Positions 25,088 through 34,406 of a stretch of DNA of 58,716 nucleotides are shown in pieces. The stretch comes from Saprospiraceae bacterium. Lineage in GTDB: Bacteria > Bacteroidota > Bacteroidia > Chitinophagales > Saprospiraceae. A program made the translations under genes and the position numbers. The notes under the pieces are model-generated. The model did not search any database. It worked only from the letters and a program-made list of their open reading frames with translations, and was not told where the DNA came from. Position 1 is the stretch's first letter. Each line of letters opens with the position of its first letter. The stretch spans positions 1-58,716 of the forward strand of contig JAHDHU010000011.1 in assembly GCA_020631135.1 (NCBI GenBank), read 5' to 3'.

Positions 25088-26077
25088 ATGAAAAATTTAA
25101 TTTATTTTTTTATTCTACTTTTTCTTGCAGTTTCATGCAACGAAAATTCATTAATTGAAAATTCAGCTTTGGATAATTTAACTGTAAGCAATAGGTCCAC
25201 TGTTCCGATTTGCGTGACCAGCTGGAACACCCTCTTATTGGACGCACCACTTTTTGGTCCTCAATGTGAGGGAGCTCCTTGCATAGCAAAAGCAACGGCA
25301 GTATGTTCTACAGCCGTTTTATTAAACTCTGATGTCGTATTGTTTCAAGAAGTTTTCGAAGAGGTAGCCATAGATGCTTTAATTTCTTGCATGACCAGCA
25401 GTGGATATCCATTCCATTCAGGAGTTCCGGATCATCCAGAAGTTTGTTGGCCATTACAATTTAAGCCTAAAAATTCTGGTCTGATTACATTTAGCAAATT
25501 TCCAATTGTAAAAGAAATATTTACTCCTTTCGAATGTGGAGATTGTGTAGGTGTCGATTGTTTGGCAACTAAAGGTTTCCTTCATACCCAAATTAAATTA
25601 GAAGATGGATGTTTTCTAGATGTAGTAAATACACACTTGCAAGCAGGAATCGAAAATGGAGATGTGCGGATGGAGCAAATTGAAACAATTAATAATTATA
25701 TTTCTATTGTAAATGGAATTAACCCTTTCGTCTTGGGAGGAGATTTAAATATCAATGTTACCGACCCTTTATTAGGAGCAATTCATCCTGGCTTGACTTC
25801 TGGATTTACCTCTTTAGGATTGGCGCCAGGAGCCAGTGCATCGGATGGACAATTGTTGGATTACATCTTATTGGATGGTGATGCGACGGCCACAGCATAT
25901 GGTGTTGGAACTGGTGGTGGTCCAAATCCAAGTGATCACCTCCCGGTAAATACCTGTTTTGAAGTATTCTGCAATGGAGATGGCAGTGGTCCAACGGGAA
26001 ATACTAATCCCTTAGGTTGTTTTCCAAAATGTCCGCCCCAGCATGAATGTATTAATGGACGTTGTGTACCACAATAA
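25088..26077 (+). CDS. Endonuclease/exonuclease/phosphatase-family lipoprotein, sphingomyelinase-like
   Basis: A lipoprotein signal (LFLAVSC, Cys near residue 17) leads into an EEP fold of about 40-300. All the metal and catalytic motifs are visible: SWNTLL, LFQEVFEE (acidic metal ligand), NTHLQAG, GGDLNIN and SDHLPV. NTHLQAG and SDHLPV are especially like bacterial neutral sphingomyelinases and related phospholipases C. A C-terminal Cys module (CFPKC, CPPQHEC, GRCVPQ) of about 30 residues resembles an EB/EGF-like knot. It probably hydrolyses a phosphodiester outside the cytoplasm; a nuclease role is the main alternative. It belongs to the secreted-hydrolase block. Confidence 0.82.
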   Translation: MKNLIYFFILLFLAVSCNENSLIENSALDNLTVSNRSTVPICVTSWNTLLLDAPLFGPQCEGAPCIAKATAVCSTAVLLNSDVVLFQEVFEEVAIDALISCMTSSGYPFHSGVPDHPEVCWPLQFKPKNSGLITFSKFPIVKEIFTPFECGDCVGVDCLATKGFLHTQIKLEDGCFLDVVNTHLQAGIENGDVRMEQIETINNYISIVNGINPFVLGGDLNINVTDPLLGAIHPGLTSGFTSLGLAPGASASDGQLLDYILLDGDATATAYGVGTGGGPNPSDHLPVNTCFEVFCNGDGSGPTGNTNPLGCFPKCPPQHECINGRCVPQ

Positions 26078-26127
26078 TCGTTTTATCAATAACTGCCAAA
26101 CCATTTGAAAAAATAAATCAAAAAAGA

Positions 26128-26724
26128 ATGAACTATAAAATTCTTATTAATTCATTTCTCATTTGCGCTCTTTGCTTTTGCGCGTGTAGTGAAAGTATAG
26201 TAGAAAATAATGAAAGCATATTTGATTCATCATTTGAACCGCAGGTTTCTTCTAGAATGAACGATTGCCTTGATATCGATTTTGCAATAGACGATATCGA
26301 TGCCAATGGCGATCCCTGTCCAGATATCTTGGTAACATTAAACGGTTTTGAAAGTCCAGAGGGATGTAATTGTCAAATCACAAATTTGTCGTTTACGCTC
26401 ATAGCTTTTACAAGTTCAAGCAGTTTTGAAATACCATTTTATATAACATCCAAACCCTTGGAAACAACTGGTCTGCAACTGGTTCCTGATCCAGTAAATG
26501 TCAATCATCATTTTGATTACCATATTAATCAAAATGATTTAGATGATTTTGTTTACAATGAAGAGGGCATCATAAGCTCTTTTACTTTGATTAATCAAAA
26601 TTCTTTTGGAGGTACATATAGATTATGGGTTTGTGCTTCAGCAGAGTTTGAGTGTGAAGATTCTTGCTGTGAGGATTTAAACTTAAACAAGTGTTTAATG
26701 TCTAATCCATTGGGTTGTAACTAA
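26128..26724 (+). CDS. Lipoprotein of unknown function
   Basis: The start is taken at the ATG at 26128. It gives a proper lipoprotein signal (LCFCAC, Cys near residue 18-20), whereas the in-frame ATG at 26062 lies inside the preceding gene and spoils the signal. The 198-residue product has an acidic, beta-rich mature part with several Cys (CPDI, CNCQI, CEDSCCED). It has no recognised domain; the pattern is consistent with an extracellular beta-sandwich. It closes the block of four secreted or lipoprotein genes and is followed by a terminator. Confidence 0.65.
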   Translation: MNYKILINSFLICALCFCACSESIVENNESIFDSSFEPQVSSRMNDCLDIDFAIDDIDANGDPCPDILVTLNGFESPEGCNCQITNLSFTLIAFTSSSSFEIPFYITSKPLETTGLQLVPDPVNVNHHFDYHINQNDLDDFVYNEEGIISSFTLINQNSFGGTYRLWVCASAEFECEDSCCEDLNLNKCLMSNPLGCN

Positions 26725-26734
26725 AAGCACGGAA

Positions 26735-26775
26735 AGAGACCGTTTGTAAATCTTACAAATGGTCTCTTCTTCTTT
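26735..26775 (+). terminator. Rho-independent terminator
   Basis: A 15-bp stem with one G-T wobble (AGAGACC at 35-41 and TTTGTAA at 43-49 of the 26.7-kb stretch, pairing with TTACAAA and GGTCTCT) is followed by a T-rich tract. It ends the secreted-hydrolase block. Confidence 0.85.
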
Positions 26776-26846
26776 TGGTGAACGAATTAATAAAACATTA
26801 CATTTTCCTATATATCTTAACTAAGAAAGTGAGACATTTGCACCCT

Positions 26847-29108
26847 ATGTCTGAAGTAGCTTTTCCTTATTTAGATGAACTAAACGATATTCAGCGACAG
26901 GCGGTAACTACGACCGATGGCCCTGTTATGGTTATCGCAGGTCCTGGTTCAGGAAAAACGCGTGTACTCACTTATCGGATTGCGCATCTTATGAAAATAG
27001 GCGTAGCACCATGGAACATCTTAGCCTTGACCTTTACCAATAAGGCTGCGCGAGAAATGAAGGACAGGATAGAAAAGGTGGTTGGTCCTATGGCTTTTAA
27101 AGTGTGGGCAGGGACTTTTCACTCGCTCTTTTCCAGAATATTGAGGGTAGAAGCACACCATCTCGGGTATCCCAATGACTTTACCATTTATGATACTGAC
27201 GATTCTAAATCTGTAATTAGGGAAATTGTAAAATCGCTAAAATTAGATAGTAAAGTATATAATGTAAGTGCAATTCTTTCCAGAATCTCACACGCAAAGA
27301 GCAATCTGATCACGCCAAAGTCCTATGCGGCCAATGAAGAGCTGATGTCTTACGATCGGATGAATCGCCGCCCCATGACTCAGATAATTTATGAAAAGTA
27401 TGTCAATAAATGTCAGCGTTCTGGTGCCATGGATTTTGATGATTTGCTTTTGCAAATGTTTAGACTGCTTTACCAAAACCCAGAAGGGGTAAGAGAAAAA
27501 TACCAATCTCAGTTCAATTACGTTTTGGTGGATGAGTTTCAGGACACCAATTTCTTGCAATATGAGATCTTAAAGTTATTGACCGTATATAACGATAGTC
27601 AACATAATATATGCATCGTAGGAGATGATGCACAAAGTATATATTCTTTTAGGGGTGCAACGATAGAAAACATACTACAGTTTTCCAATGATTATCCAGA
27701 AGTCCAAACTTTTAAACTGGAGCAAAATTACCGTTCTACCAGTTTCATAATTGAAACGGCCAACGAAATAATCAATTACAACAAAAAGCAAATCCCTAAA
27801 AAGATTTGGACCGATAAACCCGATGGTCAAAAGATTAAGGTCATCAAAGCAATGTCTGATTCGGAAGAAGGGCGAAGAATAGCGGATTCTATTATTGAAC
27901 AAAAACACAGATACAATTTAGCCAATCGACAGATAGCCATTTTATATCGTACCAATGCCCAATCAAGGATTTTTGAGGAACATTTACGTCGTCAAAATTT
28001 GGCATACAGAATTTATGGTGGCTTATCTTTTTATTCCCGAAAGGAAATAAAAGACATGATTGCTTATCTCAGATTGGCGGTCAATTATAAAGATGACGAA
28101 GCATTTAAGAGAGTAATCAATTATCCACGACGAGGACTTGGAAATAAAACCATTGATCAAATAGCGCAAATTGCCGATGACAATGATATTTCGATGATGG
28201 AGGTTTTAATGAAGGTTGATCTCAACATTCGCGCCAAGCAAAAACTCATCGATTTTGTCAAACTAATAGCCGCCTTCAAGAAGAAAGCAGAATCTGTAGA
28301 TGCTTATGAAGCCGCTTTGTATATGTCCCGCCAATCGGGAATAATGGATTTACTGAAAGCGGATACAAGTCCAGAAGGAATGGGTAGAGTAGAAAACCTA
28401 AATGCATTATTGGATGGTATTAAAGAATTTGTAGAAGATGACGAGCTAGAACCAGGAGAAGAAATTGTCGATAAGACTTTAGCCAAATTTTTACAAACCA
28501 TTTCTTTGATGACTGATGCAGACGCGGATGATGGCTCTAATGACACCATTACATTGATGTCTGTTCATGCCGCCAAAGGATTGGAGTTTAGATCCATATT
28601 TGTTGTTGGTTTAGAAGAAAATCTGTTTCCATCGTACATGTCGCTTTCTTCTCCAGATCAGGTGGATGAAGAGCGAAGACTATTTTATGTGGCAATTACT
28701 CGAGCTGAAGAATATTTGACCTTGAGCTATGCAAACAGCCGTTACACTTTTGGACAGGTGCGATTCAATGATCCAAGTAGGTTTTTGGAGGAGATCCCTG
28801 ATTCTAGCGTGGATTCCATCACCTCTATTACAAAAAAGAAATCTCCTTCTTTTGGTACACCAAAAATCTTGGGCAACTTTAAGCCTATGCGTAAAAAAGC
28901 ACTCCCAAGTGTAGACGCCAAAAATTTTAAGGCTGATCCTGCTTCTAAAATAAAAGAAGGGATGAAAGTCATGCACCTCAAATTTGGAGAGGGTAAAGTG
29001 CTTTCGGTAGATGCGCGTAATGTGGCTACCATAAGATTTGAAACTATTCATGATAATCCGGATAAAAGGATAATGTTACAATACGCCAAGCTACAAATAT
29101 TGGCTTAA
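26847..29108 (+). CDS. UvrD/PcrA-family 3'-5' DNA helicase
   Basis: The start is taken as the ATG at 26847 (753 residues), since it sits just before the conserved LNDIQRQAV block; an in-frame GTG at 26775 would add an unrelated hydrophobic stretch. Superfamily 1A motifs are present in order: Walker A GPGSGKT (K37), FTNKAAREM, DEFQDTN (Walker B), GDDAQSIYSFRGA, LEQNYRS, SVHAAKGLEF and VAITRAEE. The C-terminal HLKFGEGKVLSV is the RNA-polymerase-binding tail typical of PcrA/UvrD. It works in excision repair and in removing replication or transcription roadblocks. It is 10 bp from the next gene. Confidence 0.95.
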   Translation: MSEVAFPYLDELNDIQRQAVTTTDGPVMVIAGPGSGKTRVLTYRIAHLMKIGVAPWNILALTFTNKAAREMKDRIEKVVGPMAFKVWAGTFHSLFSRILRVEAHHLGYPNDFTIYDTDDSKSVIREIVKSLKLDSKVYNVSAILSRISHAKSNLITPKSYAANEELMSYDRMNRRPMTQIIYEKYVNKCQRSGAMDFDDLLLQMFRLLYQNPEGVREKYQSQFNYVLVDEFQDTNFLQYEILKLLTVYNDSQHNICIVGDDAQSIYSFRGATIENILQFSNDYPEVQTFKLEQNYRSTSFIIETANEIINYNKKQIPKKIWTDKPDGQKIKVIKAMSDSEEGRRIADSIIEQKHRYNLANRQIAILYRTNAQSRIFEEHLRRQNLAYRIYGGLSFYSRKEIKDMIAYLRLAVNYKDDEAFKRVINYPRRGLGNKTIDQIAQIADDNDISMMEVLMKVDLNIRAKQKLIDFVKLIAAFKKKAESVDAYEAALYMSRQSGIMDLLKADTSPEGMGRVENLNALLDGIKEFVEDDELEPGEEIVDKTLAKFLQTISLMTDADADDGSNDTITLMSVHAAKGLEFRSIFVVGLEENLFPSYMSLSSPDQVDEERRLFYVAITRAEEYLTLSYANSRYTFGQVRFNDPSRFLEEIPDSSVDSITSITKKKSPSFGTPKILGNFKPMRKKALPSVDAKNFKADPASKIKEGMKVMHLKFGEGKVLSVDARNVATIRFETIHDNPDKRIMLQYAKLQILA

Positions 29109-29118
29109 GTCAGCTACT

Positions 29119-30477
29119 ATGCATCGCCGTCCAGAAGTAATATTTTTTGTACTTGCACTCGTTTTTGGACTTGCTAATATTTACTATTTACCGCCTTTTC
29201 AGTCGCCAGATGAGTCTAATCATTTTCATCGAACGGCACACATCACTCAGGGTTATATGATGGGTTTTGAAGAAGATCAACGCTTAGGAGGCATGTTGGA
29301 GAAAGAGTATTTGGACTATAGTCTCTGCTTTGATAGAATTAGAAAGTCAGATAATAACTCTTTCAACCAGAAAGATTTTGTCAATGCCAAGAGACTAGAT
29401 GATAAGGATAAGATCTTTGTTGATTTTGCCAACGTGGGCTACTATTCCCCTTCAGTCTATTTTCCTCAAGTTATTGGTCTTTGGATCAGTAAAATATTTA
29501 GAGTCTCAGTTTTTCATCAGCTGTATGTTGGTAGATTTGCGGGATATTTGTTTTGGTTAATTGTTGTTTTTTGGTCTATCAAACTGATACCTACTCAAAA
29601 ATATCTTTGGGTTTTCTTGGCACTTTTACCAGCTTCTATTTCAATCAATTCGAGCTTATCTGGAGATGTTGTGAGTAATGCACTTGCCTTTTTTGCGATC
29701 GCTTGGAGTCTTTCAAAAATGCAGAAAAACGAAGGCATCTCAATTTTAGAATCCTTGATAGTAACTCTTTGTTTGAGCGTCATAGCGATAAACAAGCCTG
29801 TGTATTTTCCATTGGTCTTTATGTTGGTTCTTATTTCTAAGCAACAATTTGTGCGACCGCTCTTTAAATGGTTAATGATTTTATTGCCAGTCGCTTTGAT
29901 GTTGATCTGGATTCCTTATTCTCATGATTTGTTTATCCCTTTTGATCTATATAACAGCGATTATCGATTAAATCAGCAACTCAATCCTGGAGTCAATCCA
30001 GCACAACAACTTGAATTTATACTATCTAATCCCTTCTATTTTGCCAAAATAGCTTTGCTATCGTATTTAGATTCTGCCCCAGCCACATGGGCACATTATA
30101 TTGGAAAATTTGGTTGGGAAAAAAATTATATATCCAGCCAAATGATCGCTTTATTGAGTTTCATGTTGCTGGCTTTGACATTCGTCAAAGAACAAGGTGT
30201 TCACATTCGACAGAAGAAAAAATGGAAATTAGCAGTCATCGCTTTGTTAATGTTAGGAGCTTTTACCGTGTCCATATACATGCAATGGAGTCCAGTTGGC
30301 AATGAGCAGGTATGGAGCTTATCGGGACGTTACTTCATTCCGATTTTCCCTTTACTTTTTTTGGCAGCCCCATCTTTTAAATGGGACAAAAGAGTAGTCA
30401 TAGAACGTATTTCTATAGTGCTCATCGCTTTGGCAAATATGTCACTCATTTATGAAATCATTCAACGATACTATTGA
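29119..30477 (+). CDS. DUF2142-type polytopic membrane protein, putative glycosyltransferase
   Basis: The 452-residue integral membrane protein has about ten TM segments. The first extracytoplasmic loop contains PPFQSPDESNHFHR (near 26-39), the acidic signature of DUF2142 membrane proteins, which are distant GT-C relatives. Later segments include an SGRYFIPIFPLLF motif near 398-410. It may transfer a sugar from a polyprenyl-linked donor, but donor and acceptor are unknown. It starts 10 bp after the helicase gene and converges with the methyltransferase gene, overlapping its end by 7 bp. Confidence 0.75.
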   Translation: MHRRPEVIFFVLALVFGLANIYYLPPFQSPDESNHFHRTAHITQGYMMGFEEDQRLGGMLEKEYLDYSLCFDRIRKSDNNSFNQKDFVNAKRLDDKDKIFVDFANVGYYSPSVYFPQVIGLWISKIFRVSVFHQLYVGRFAGYLFWLIVVFWSIKLIPTQKYLWVFLALLPASISINSSLSGDVVSNALAFFAIAWSLSKMQKNEGISILESLIVTLCLSVIAINKPVYFPLVFMLVLISKQQFVRPLFKWLMILLPVALMLIWIPYSHDLFIPFDLYNSDYRLNQQLNPGVNPAQQLEFILSNPFYFAKIALLSYLDSAPATWAHYIGKFGWEKNYISSQMIALLSFMLLALTFVKEQGVHIRQKKKWKLAVIALLMLGAFTVSIYMQWSPVGNEQVWSLSGRYFIPIFPLLFLAAPSFKWDKRVVIERISIVLIALANMSLIYEIIQRYY

Positions 30478-31178
30478 TTGCCGATTAAGAATATACTCGG
30501 CTTTTTATGAATATCGAATTGCTGTTTTTTCCAATTTTTGATACTGTCTGTATAAATCCATTGGTCTACGTTGCCTAAACTAGATGCTATACAAAGTTTA
30601 GTAGAAGGATTTAAAGTTTTAAAGACCGATTCTAATAGACCATGATTTCGGTATGGGGTTTCCATAAATATTTGGGTCTGATTATTTCTTCCTATTTGCG
30701 ATTCTAAAAACTTTAGCTTCTTAATGAGTTCATCTTTTTTTACAGGCAAGTATCCATGAAAGACAAAATTCTGTCCATTCATCCCAGATGCCATCAATGC
30801 CAATAGAATGGAGGAAGGTCCAACTAGGGGAGCGACTTCGATATTGTTTTTATGTGCCCAGCTGACCGCTAAAGATCCAGGATCTGCAATACCTGGGCAA
30901 CCCGCTTCTGAAACTACGCCTATCGAGTGACCCGCATTCGCGAATGCGAGGAAATCATGCAAACCATTAAGCGGATTATTTTTATCCAACTCGAAAACTG
31001 TTAAATCGGATTGCGCTATTGGGTGTTCACAACTTTTTATAAATTTTCGGGTTGTTTTACTGCGCTCGACGACAAAGTGATGGATGGATCGAATTGTTTC
31101 CAATGTCTCTTGAGGAATTTGATGAATGCCTTCTTCGCTTATAGGGCAGGGTATCATATATATTTTTCCTCGAGGCAT
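30471..31178 (-). CDS. RsmI-like SAM-dependent methyltransferase (tetrapyrrole methylase fold)
   Basis: The 235-residue protein begins with a YMIPCPISEEG block, has ERSKTTRKFIK (near 38-48), the SAM-binding VVSEAGCPGIADPGS (near 88-102) and LVGPSSILLALMASG (near 117-131). These are the core of the RsmI/YraL family that 2'-O-methylates C1402 of 16S rRNA. The sequence is somewhat shorter and more divergent than canonical RsmI, so the target may differ, and no symbol is given. It carries a copy of the dispersed palindrome within the codons for FANAG. It is divergent from the DksA/TraR-like gene with only a 35-bp gap. Confidence 0.85.
   Translation of the reverse strand: MPRGKIYMIPCPISEEGIHQIPQETLETIRSIHHFVVERSKTTRKFIKSCEHPIAQSDLTVFELDKNNPLNGLHDFLAFANAGHSIGVVSEAGCPGIADPGSLAVSWAHKNNIEVAPLVGPSSILLALMASGMNGQNFVFHGYLPVKKDELIKKLKFLESQIGRNNQTQIFMETPYRNHGLLESVFKTLNPSTKLCIASSLGNVDQWIYTDSIKNWKKQQFDIHKKPSIFLIGNQ
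30933..30948. repeat. Dispersed palindrome, copy 2
   Basis: CGCATTCGCGAATGCG, a perfect 16-bp palindrome, lies inside the RsmI-like gene and extends the 12-bp core CATTCGCGAATG by two bases on each side. Confidence 0.75.
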
Positions 31179-31213
31179 GGCACAAATCTAGGATTTTTGT
31201 AAATAGCACCATC

Positions 31214-31549
31214 ATGGATCAAAAAGAGAAGGAAATTTTAAAAGAAAAGATTTTAAAAGAAATTGAAAAATCTGAGGCCGATCTCATTGAAATTGCCAAA
31301 ATGACCCAACCTGTAAAGCCTGAAAATTCTTTAGGAAGAATAAGTAGAATGGATGCCATTAACAATAAATCTGTAATGGAAGCTGCGCAAAGAAGTAAGA
31401 AAGCCAAGCTGAGTAAATTGAAAATGGCACTTCAAAATATAGATAACGAGGACTTTGGGTTGTGTGCCAATTGCGGCAACAGTATACAAGCGAAAAGATT
31501 GATGTTTTTACCGGAAAGTACCAAATGCGTGAGATGTGCTGCACGATAA
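31214..31549 (+). CDS. DksA/TraR-family zinc-finger protein
   Basis: The 111 residues contain an N-terminal helical hairpin, the family block LGRISRMDAINNK (near 40-52) and a C4 zinc finger (CANCGNSI ... CVRC, near 86-109). The family binds in the secondary channel of RNA polymerase and modulates transcription initiation with ppGpp. Acidic residues at the coiled-coil tip are less clear than in E. coli DksA, so whether it acts like DksA or like a shorter TraR-type protein is uncertain. It is likely monocistronic; no T-rich terminator is visible downstream. Confidence 0.85.
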   Translation: MDQKEKEILKEKILKEIEKSEADLIEIAKMTQPVKPENSLGRISRMDAINNKSVMEAAQRSKKAKLSKLKMALQNIDNEDFGLCANCGNSIQAKRLMFLPESTKCVRCAAR

Positions 31550-31565
31550 AGGGCTAAAAAAAGAA

Positions 31566-31677
31566 CAGGGCACTAACAATTAGTTGGCACCCTGCATAAC
31601 CCCAAAAAACCAATTGAAAACAAAATTCTTTGATTTTTCCTAGAGGAAAACATATATTTTTATGGCTCCTTCGAGCC
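31566..31677. other. Structured spacer upstream of radA
   Basis: The 222-bp spacer 31550-31771 holds three possible hairpins. CAGGG (31566-31570) pairs with CCCTG (31590-31594) around an inner ACTAA/TTAGT stem, TTTTCC/GGAAAA spans 31635-31650, and GGCTC-CTTC-GAGCC spans 31664-31677. No known riboswitch is recognised; this may be a leader of radA or weak termination after the DksA-like gene. Confidence 0.4.
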
Positions 31678-31771
31678 GATAGTTTTATCACTATTAGCTT
31701 TAGGACGGCATATAAAACGACAACCACGAAAAAAGATCAATTATTTTTTTCTTTTAACATAAATCTGAAAA

Positions 31772-33139
31772 TTGGCTAAAGTCAAAACCACCTTCATTTG
31801 CAGCAGTTGTGGAACTCATTCATCAAAATGGGAAGGAAAATGCCATGCTTGCGGTGAATGGAATACTCTCGTTGAAGAAATTATAAGCAAAGAAACTAAG
31901 CAAGAAGAAAAACAAAAGCTTTGGAAAGAAGAAGAACACACCAAGCCTAAAAAACTGTCTGAGATCATATACGGTGATACAGCTAGAATCTTGACACATG
32001 ATGGAGAACTTAATCGGGTTTTAGGAGGTGGTATTGTTTGGGGATCTCTAATGCTCATTGGTGGACATCCTGGTATTGGTAAATCGACACTTCTTTTACA
32101 ATTAGCAGTTACTCTAAACAAGAAAATTCTTTATGTCTCTGGAGAGGAAAGTGAAGAACAAATTAAAATGCGAGCTGAACGCATCCGTTATAAAAATCCG
32201 AATTGCTTTGTCCTGACAGAAACCAATGTGGTTAAAATACTTCAGCAGGCTAAAAATGGTCAAGTAGATCTTGTTATTATCGATTCGATACAAACACTCT
32301 CTAGTCCATACTTGGATTCTACACCAGGCACAATTTCTCAAATCCGAGAATGTACCGGTGAACTTCAACGTTTCGCAAAAGAAACCAATGTGCCGATATT
32401 TATTATAGGTCACATAACCAAAGAAGGAAACATCGCAGGCCCCAAATTACTTGAACATATGGTAGATGTTGTACTGCAATTTGAAGGAGATAGGCATCAT
32501 ACTTATCGAATTTTGCGGACGATTAAAAATAGATTCGGTTCGACAGATGAGATCGGAATTTACGAAATGCATGCAGCAGGACTACGGGAAGTAAGTAACC
32601 CATCAGAACTACTTTTGAGTCAATCAGAAGAAGAACTTTCTGGCAGTGCTGTATCGGCTACAATAGAAGGATTAAGACCGATGCTGATCGAAACTCAAGC
32701 TTTGGTCAGCCCATCAGTTTATGGTACACCCCAACGTTCTGCTACCGGATTTGATCTAAGGAGATTAAGTATGCTTCTTGCAGTTCTAGAGAAAAGATGT
32801 GGATTGCCATTTGCTCAGAATGACGTCTTTTTAAATATCGCAGGTGGCATAAAAGTGGTAGATCCTTCCATAGATTTGGCGATAATAGCCGCTCTTATCT
32901 CATCGCTTCAAGATATCCCATTGAATCGAAAAACTTGTTTTGCTGGTGAAATAGGATTGTCTGGAGAAATAAGGGCTGTAAATCGTGTAGAACAAAGGAT
33001 TTTGGAGGCCAATAGATTAGGCTTTGAACAAATTTATATTCCAAGTTTTAATAAGAAAGGAATTGATCAAAAAAACTTTGACATCGAAATACTAAGTATA
33101 AACAAGGTCGAAGAATTATTGAGAAAACTTTTTGTGTGA
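31772..33139 (+). CDS. radA: DNA repair protein RadA
   Basis: The 455-residue protein has the full RadA layout: an N-terminal C4 zinc finger (CSSC ... CHAC, near 10-30), a RecA-like ATPase with Walker A GGHPGIGKST (near 95-104), the KNRFGSTDEIG motif (near 250) and a C-terminal Lon-protease-like domain that lacks catalytic residues. It is a branch-migration helicase acting with RecA in recombination. The start codon is TTG, placed by the conserved MAK...F-C-C N-terminus. Its TGA overlaps the GTG start of the next gene, so the two are translationally coupled. Confidence 0.96.
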   Translation: MAKVKTTFICSSCGTHSSKWEGKCHACGEWNTLVEEIISKETKQEEKQKLWKEEEHTKPKKLSEIIYGDTARILTHDGELNRVLGGGIVWGSLMLIGGHPGIGKSTLLLQLAVTLNKKILYVSGEESEEQIKMRAERIRYKNPNCFVLTETNVVKILQQAKNGQVDLVIIDSIQTLSSPYLDSTPGTISQIRECTGELQRFAKETNVPIFIIGHITKEGNIAGPKLLEHMVDVVLQFEGDRHHTYRILRTIKNRFGSTDEIGIYEMHAAGLREVSNPSELLLSQSEEELSGSAVSATIEGLRPMLIETQALVSPSVYGTPQRSATGFDLRRLSMLLAVLEKRCGLPFAQNDVFLNIAGGIKVVDPSIDLAIIAALISSLQDIPLNRKTCFAGEIGLSGEIRAVNRVEQRILEANRLGFEQIYIPSFNKKGIDQKNFDIEILSINKVEELLRKLFV

Positions 33140-33537
33140 CACTTGACGAACTAAAAGAATTTTCTTTCGAGCATCCTATTATTTTATATGATGGGATTTG
33201 TATTCTCTGTGAAGATTTTCTTCAAAAGATTATAAGTGCAGATTACAACGAAGTCCTTCGATTTGCGAGCCTTCAAGGTTCGGGTATTCAAAATCTCAAT
33301 ACCGTTTTGCTCATTGACGATGGTAATGTTTATTATAAGTCAGATGTTCTCCTTAGACTAAATGAATTAATTGATTTTGATTACCATTCTTGGGTAAAAT
33401 ACTTACCCAGGGGATTACGTGATTTTTCATACACAATTGTCGCTAACAATAGATACAATTGGTTTGGAAAGAAAGAAACTTGTCAAATACCTGGTCATTT
33501 TCCCAAACACCTTTTTTTAGATGGTGACCATTTGTAA
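33136..33537 (+). CDS. DCC-family (DUF393) thiol-disulfide oxidoreductase-like protein
   Basis: The 133-residue protein has the eponymous motif YDGICILC (D19, C22, C25) at the start of a thioredoxin-like fold, and a conserved PRGLRDFSYTIVANNRYNWF block near 92-111. This matches the DCC family, in which the two Cys are presumed redox active; the physiological substrate is unknown. The start is GTG, overlapping the radA stop by 4 bp, so it is translated from the same message. A functional tie to RadA is not implied by family knowledge. Confidence 0.85.
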   Translation: MTLDELKEFSFEHPIILYDGICILCEDFLQKIISADYNEVLRFASLQGSGIQNLNTVLLIDDGNVYYKSDVLLRLNELIDFDYHSWVKYLPRGLRDFSYTIVANNRYNWFGKKETCQIPGHFPKHLFLDGDHL

Positions 33538-33602
33538 TAAATAAGCGTCTAAAATCGTCTAATACATTCAGATTGGGACTATTTTTGATATTACTTAAAT
33601 CC

Positions 33603-34406
33603 ATGATGCGAAATTTCCTAATATTTCTTTTATTTCTTGCCTTCTGTTGTAATCTAAATGCGCAGAAAGGTTGGGAGGCTGGTGCTTGGATTGGCACGGC
33701 TGTTTATTTTGGTGATCTAAATAACAGATTGGATGTAACCAACCCAGGAATAGCTGGCGGATTAATTGGGAGGTTTAATTTTAATACAAGAGTTACTGCA
33801 AAAGCGTCATTAAGTTATGCAAAAGTAAAAGCGTCGGACTCGGATTCGCCGAATAACTTTGAAAGGCAAAGAAATCTTGATTTTGCTTCTAATATCTTTG
33901 ATTTGAGCTCGACAATCGAATTCAATTTTTTCCCATATATCCATGGTTCAGAGGATTATTATTATACACCTTACCTCATGTTAGGTTTTTCCGTTTTTAA
34001 ATACAATCCTTATACAAGCTTAAATGACCAACGATATAATCTCCGAGATCATCAGACCGAATTGACACGTTATGGCAATTTTAGTGGAGGTTTAGTTTTA
34101 GGTGGTGGTTGGAAGGTTGACCTCAATGACGTCTTGAGTATTAATATCGAAGTGAGCTATAGAAGATTATTTACAGACTACTTAGATGACGTAAGTACGG
34201 TTTATCCAAATGAAGCTGCACTGCTTTCGCAGAATGGACAAATCGCTGTCGACCTCTCTGATAGATCTTTAGTCGATGGCATAAGTGGGGAAGGTAGACA
34301 GCGTGGAAACAGTAAAGACAATGATTCTTACAATTTTGTAGGAATTTCATTGATGCGTTATTTTGGTCGTTTAGAGTGTCCTAAAATTTCTCAACCCAAG
34401 TGGTAA
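33603..34406 (+). CDS. DUF6089-family outer-membrane beta-barrel protein
   Basis: The start is taken at 33603 (ATGATG; 267 residues), giving a signal peptide that ends NLNAQ; an upstream in-frame ATG at 33573 would add a poor prefix. The mature protein is rich in alternating hydrophobic/aromatic strands and Gly (AGAWIGTAVYFGDL, TPYLMLGFSVFKY, FVGISLMRYFG), a pattern of an 8-10-stranded barrel. It fits the DUF6089 family of Bacteroidota, whose role is unknown. It overlaps the YjbQ gene by 7 bp. Confidence 0.8.
   Translation: MMRNFLIFLLFLAFCCNLNAQKGWEAGAWIGTAVYFGDLNNRLDVTNPGIAGGLIGRFNFNTRVTAKASLSYAKVKASDSDSPNNFERQRNLDFASNIFDLSSTIEFNFFPYIHGSEDYYYTPYLMLGFSVFKYNPYTSLNDQRYNLRDHQTELTRYGNFSGGLVLGGGWKVDLNDVLSINIEVSYRRLFTDYLDDVSTVYPNEAALLSQNGQIAVDLSDRSLVDGISGEGRQRGNSKDNDSYNFVGISLMRYFGRLECPKISQPKW

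Noticed and set aside
26775-26846. Upstream in-frame GTG as the helicase start
   Set aside because: It adds a hydrophobic stretch unlike the family and runs from inside the preceding terminator region.
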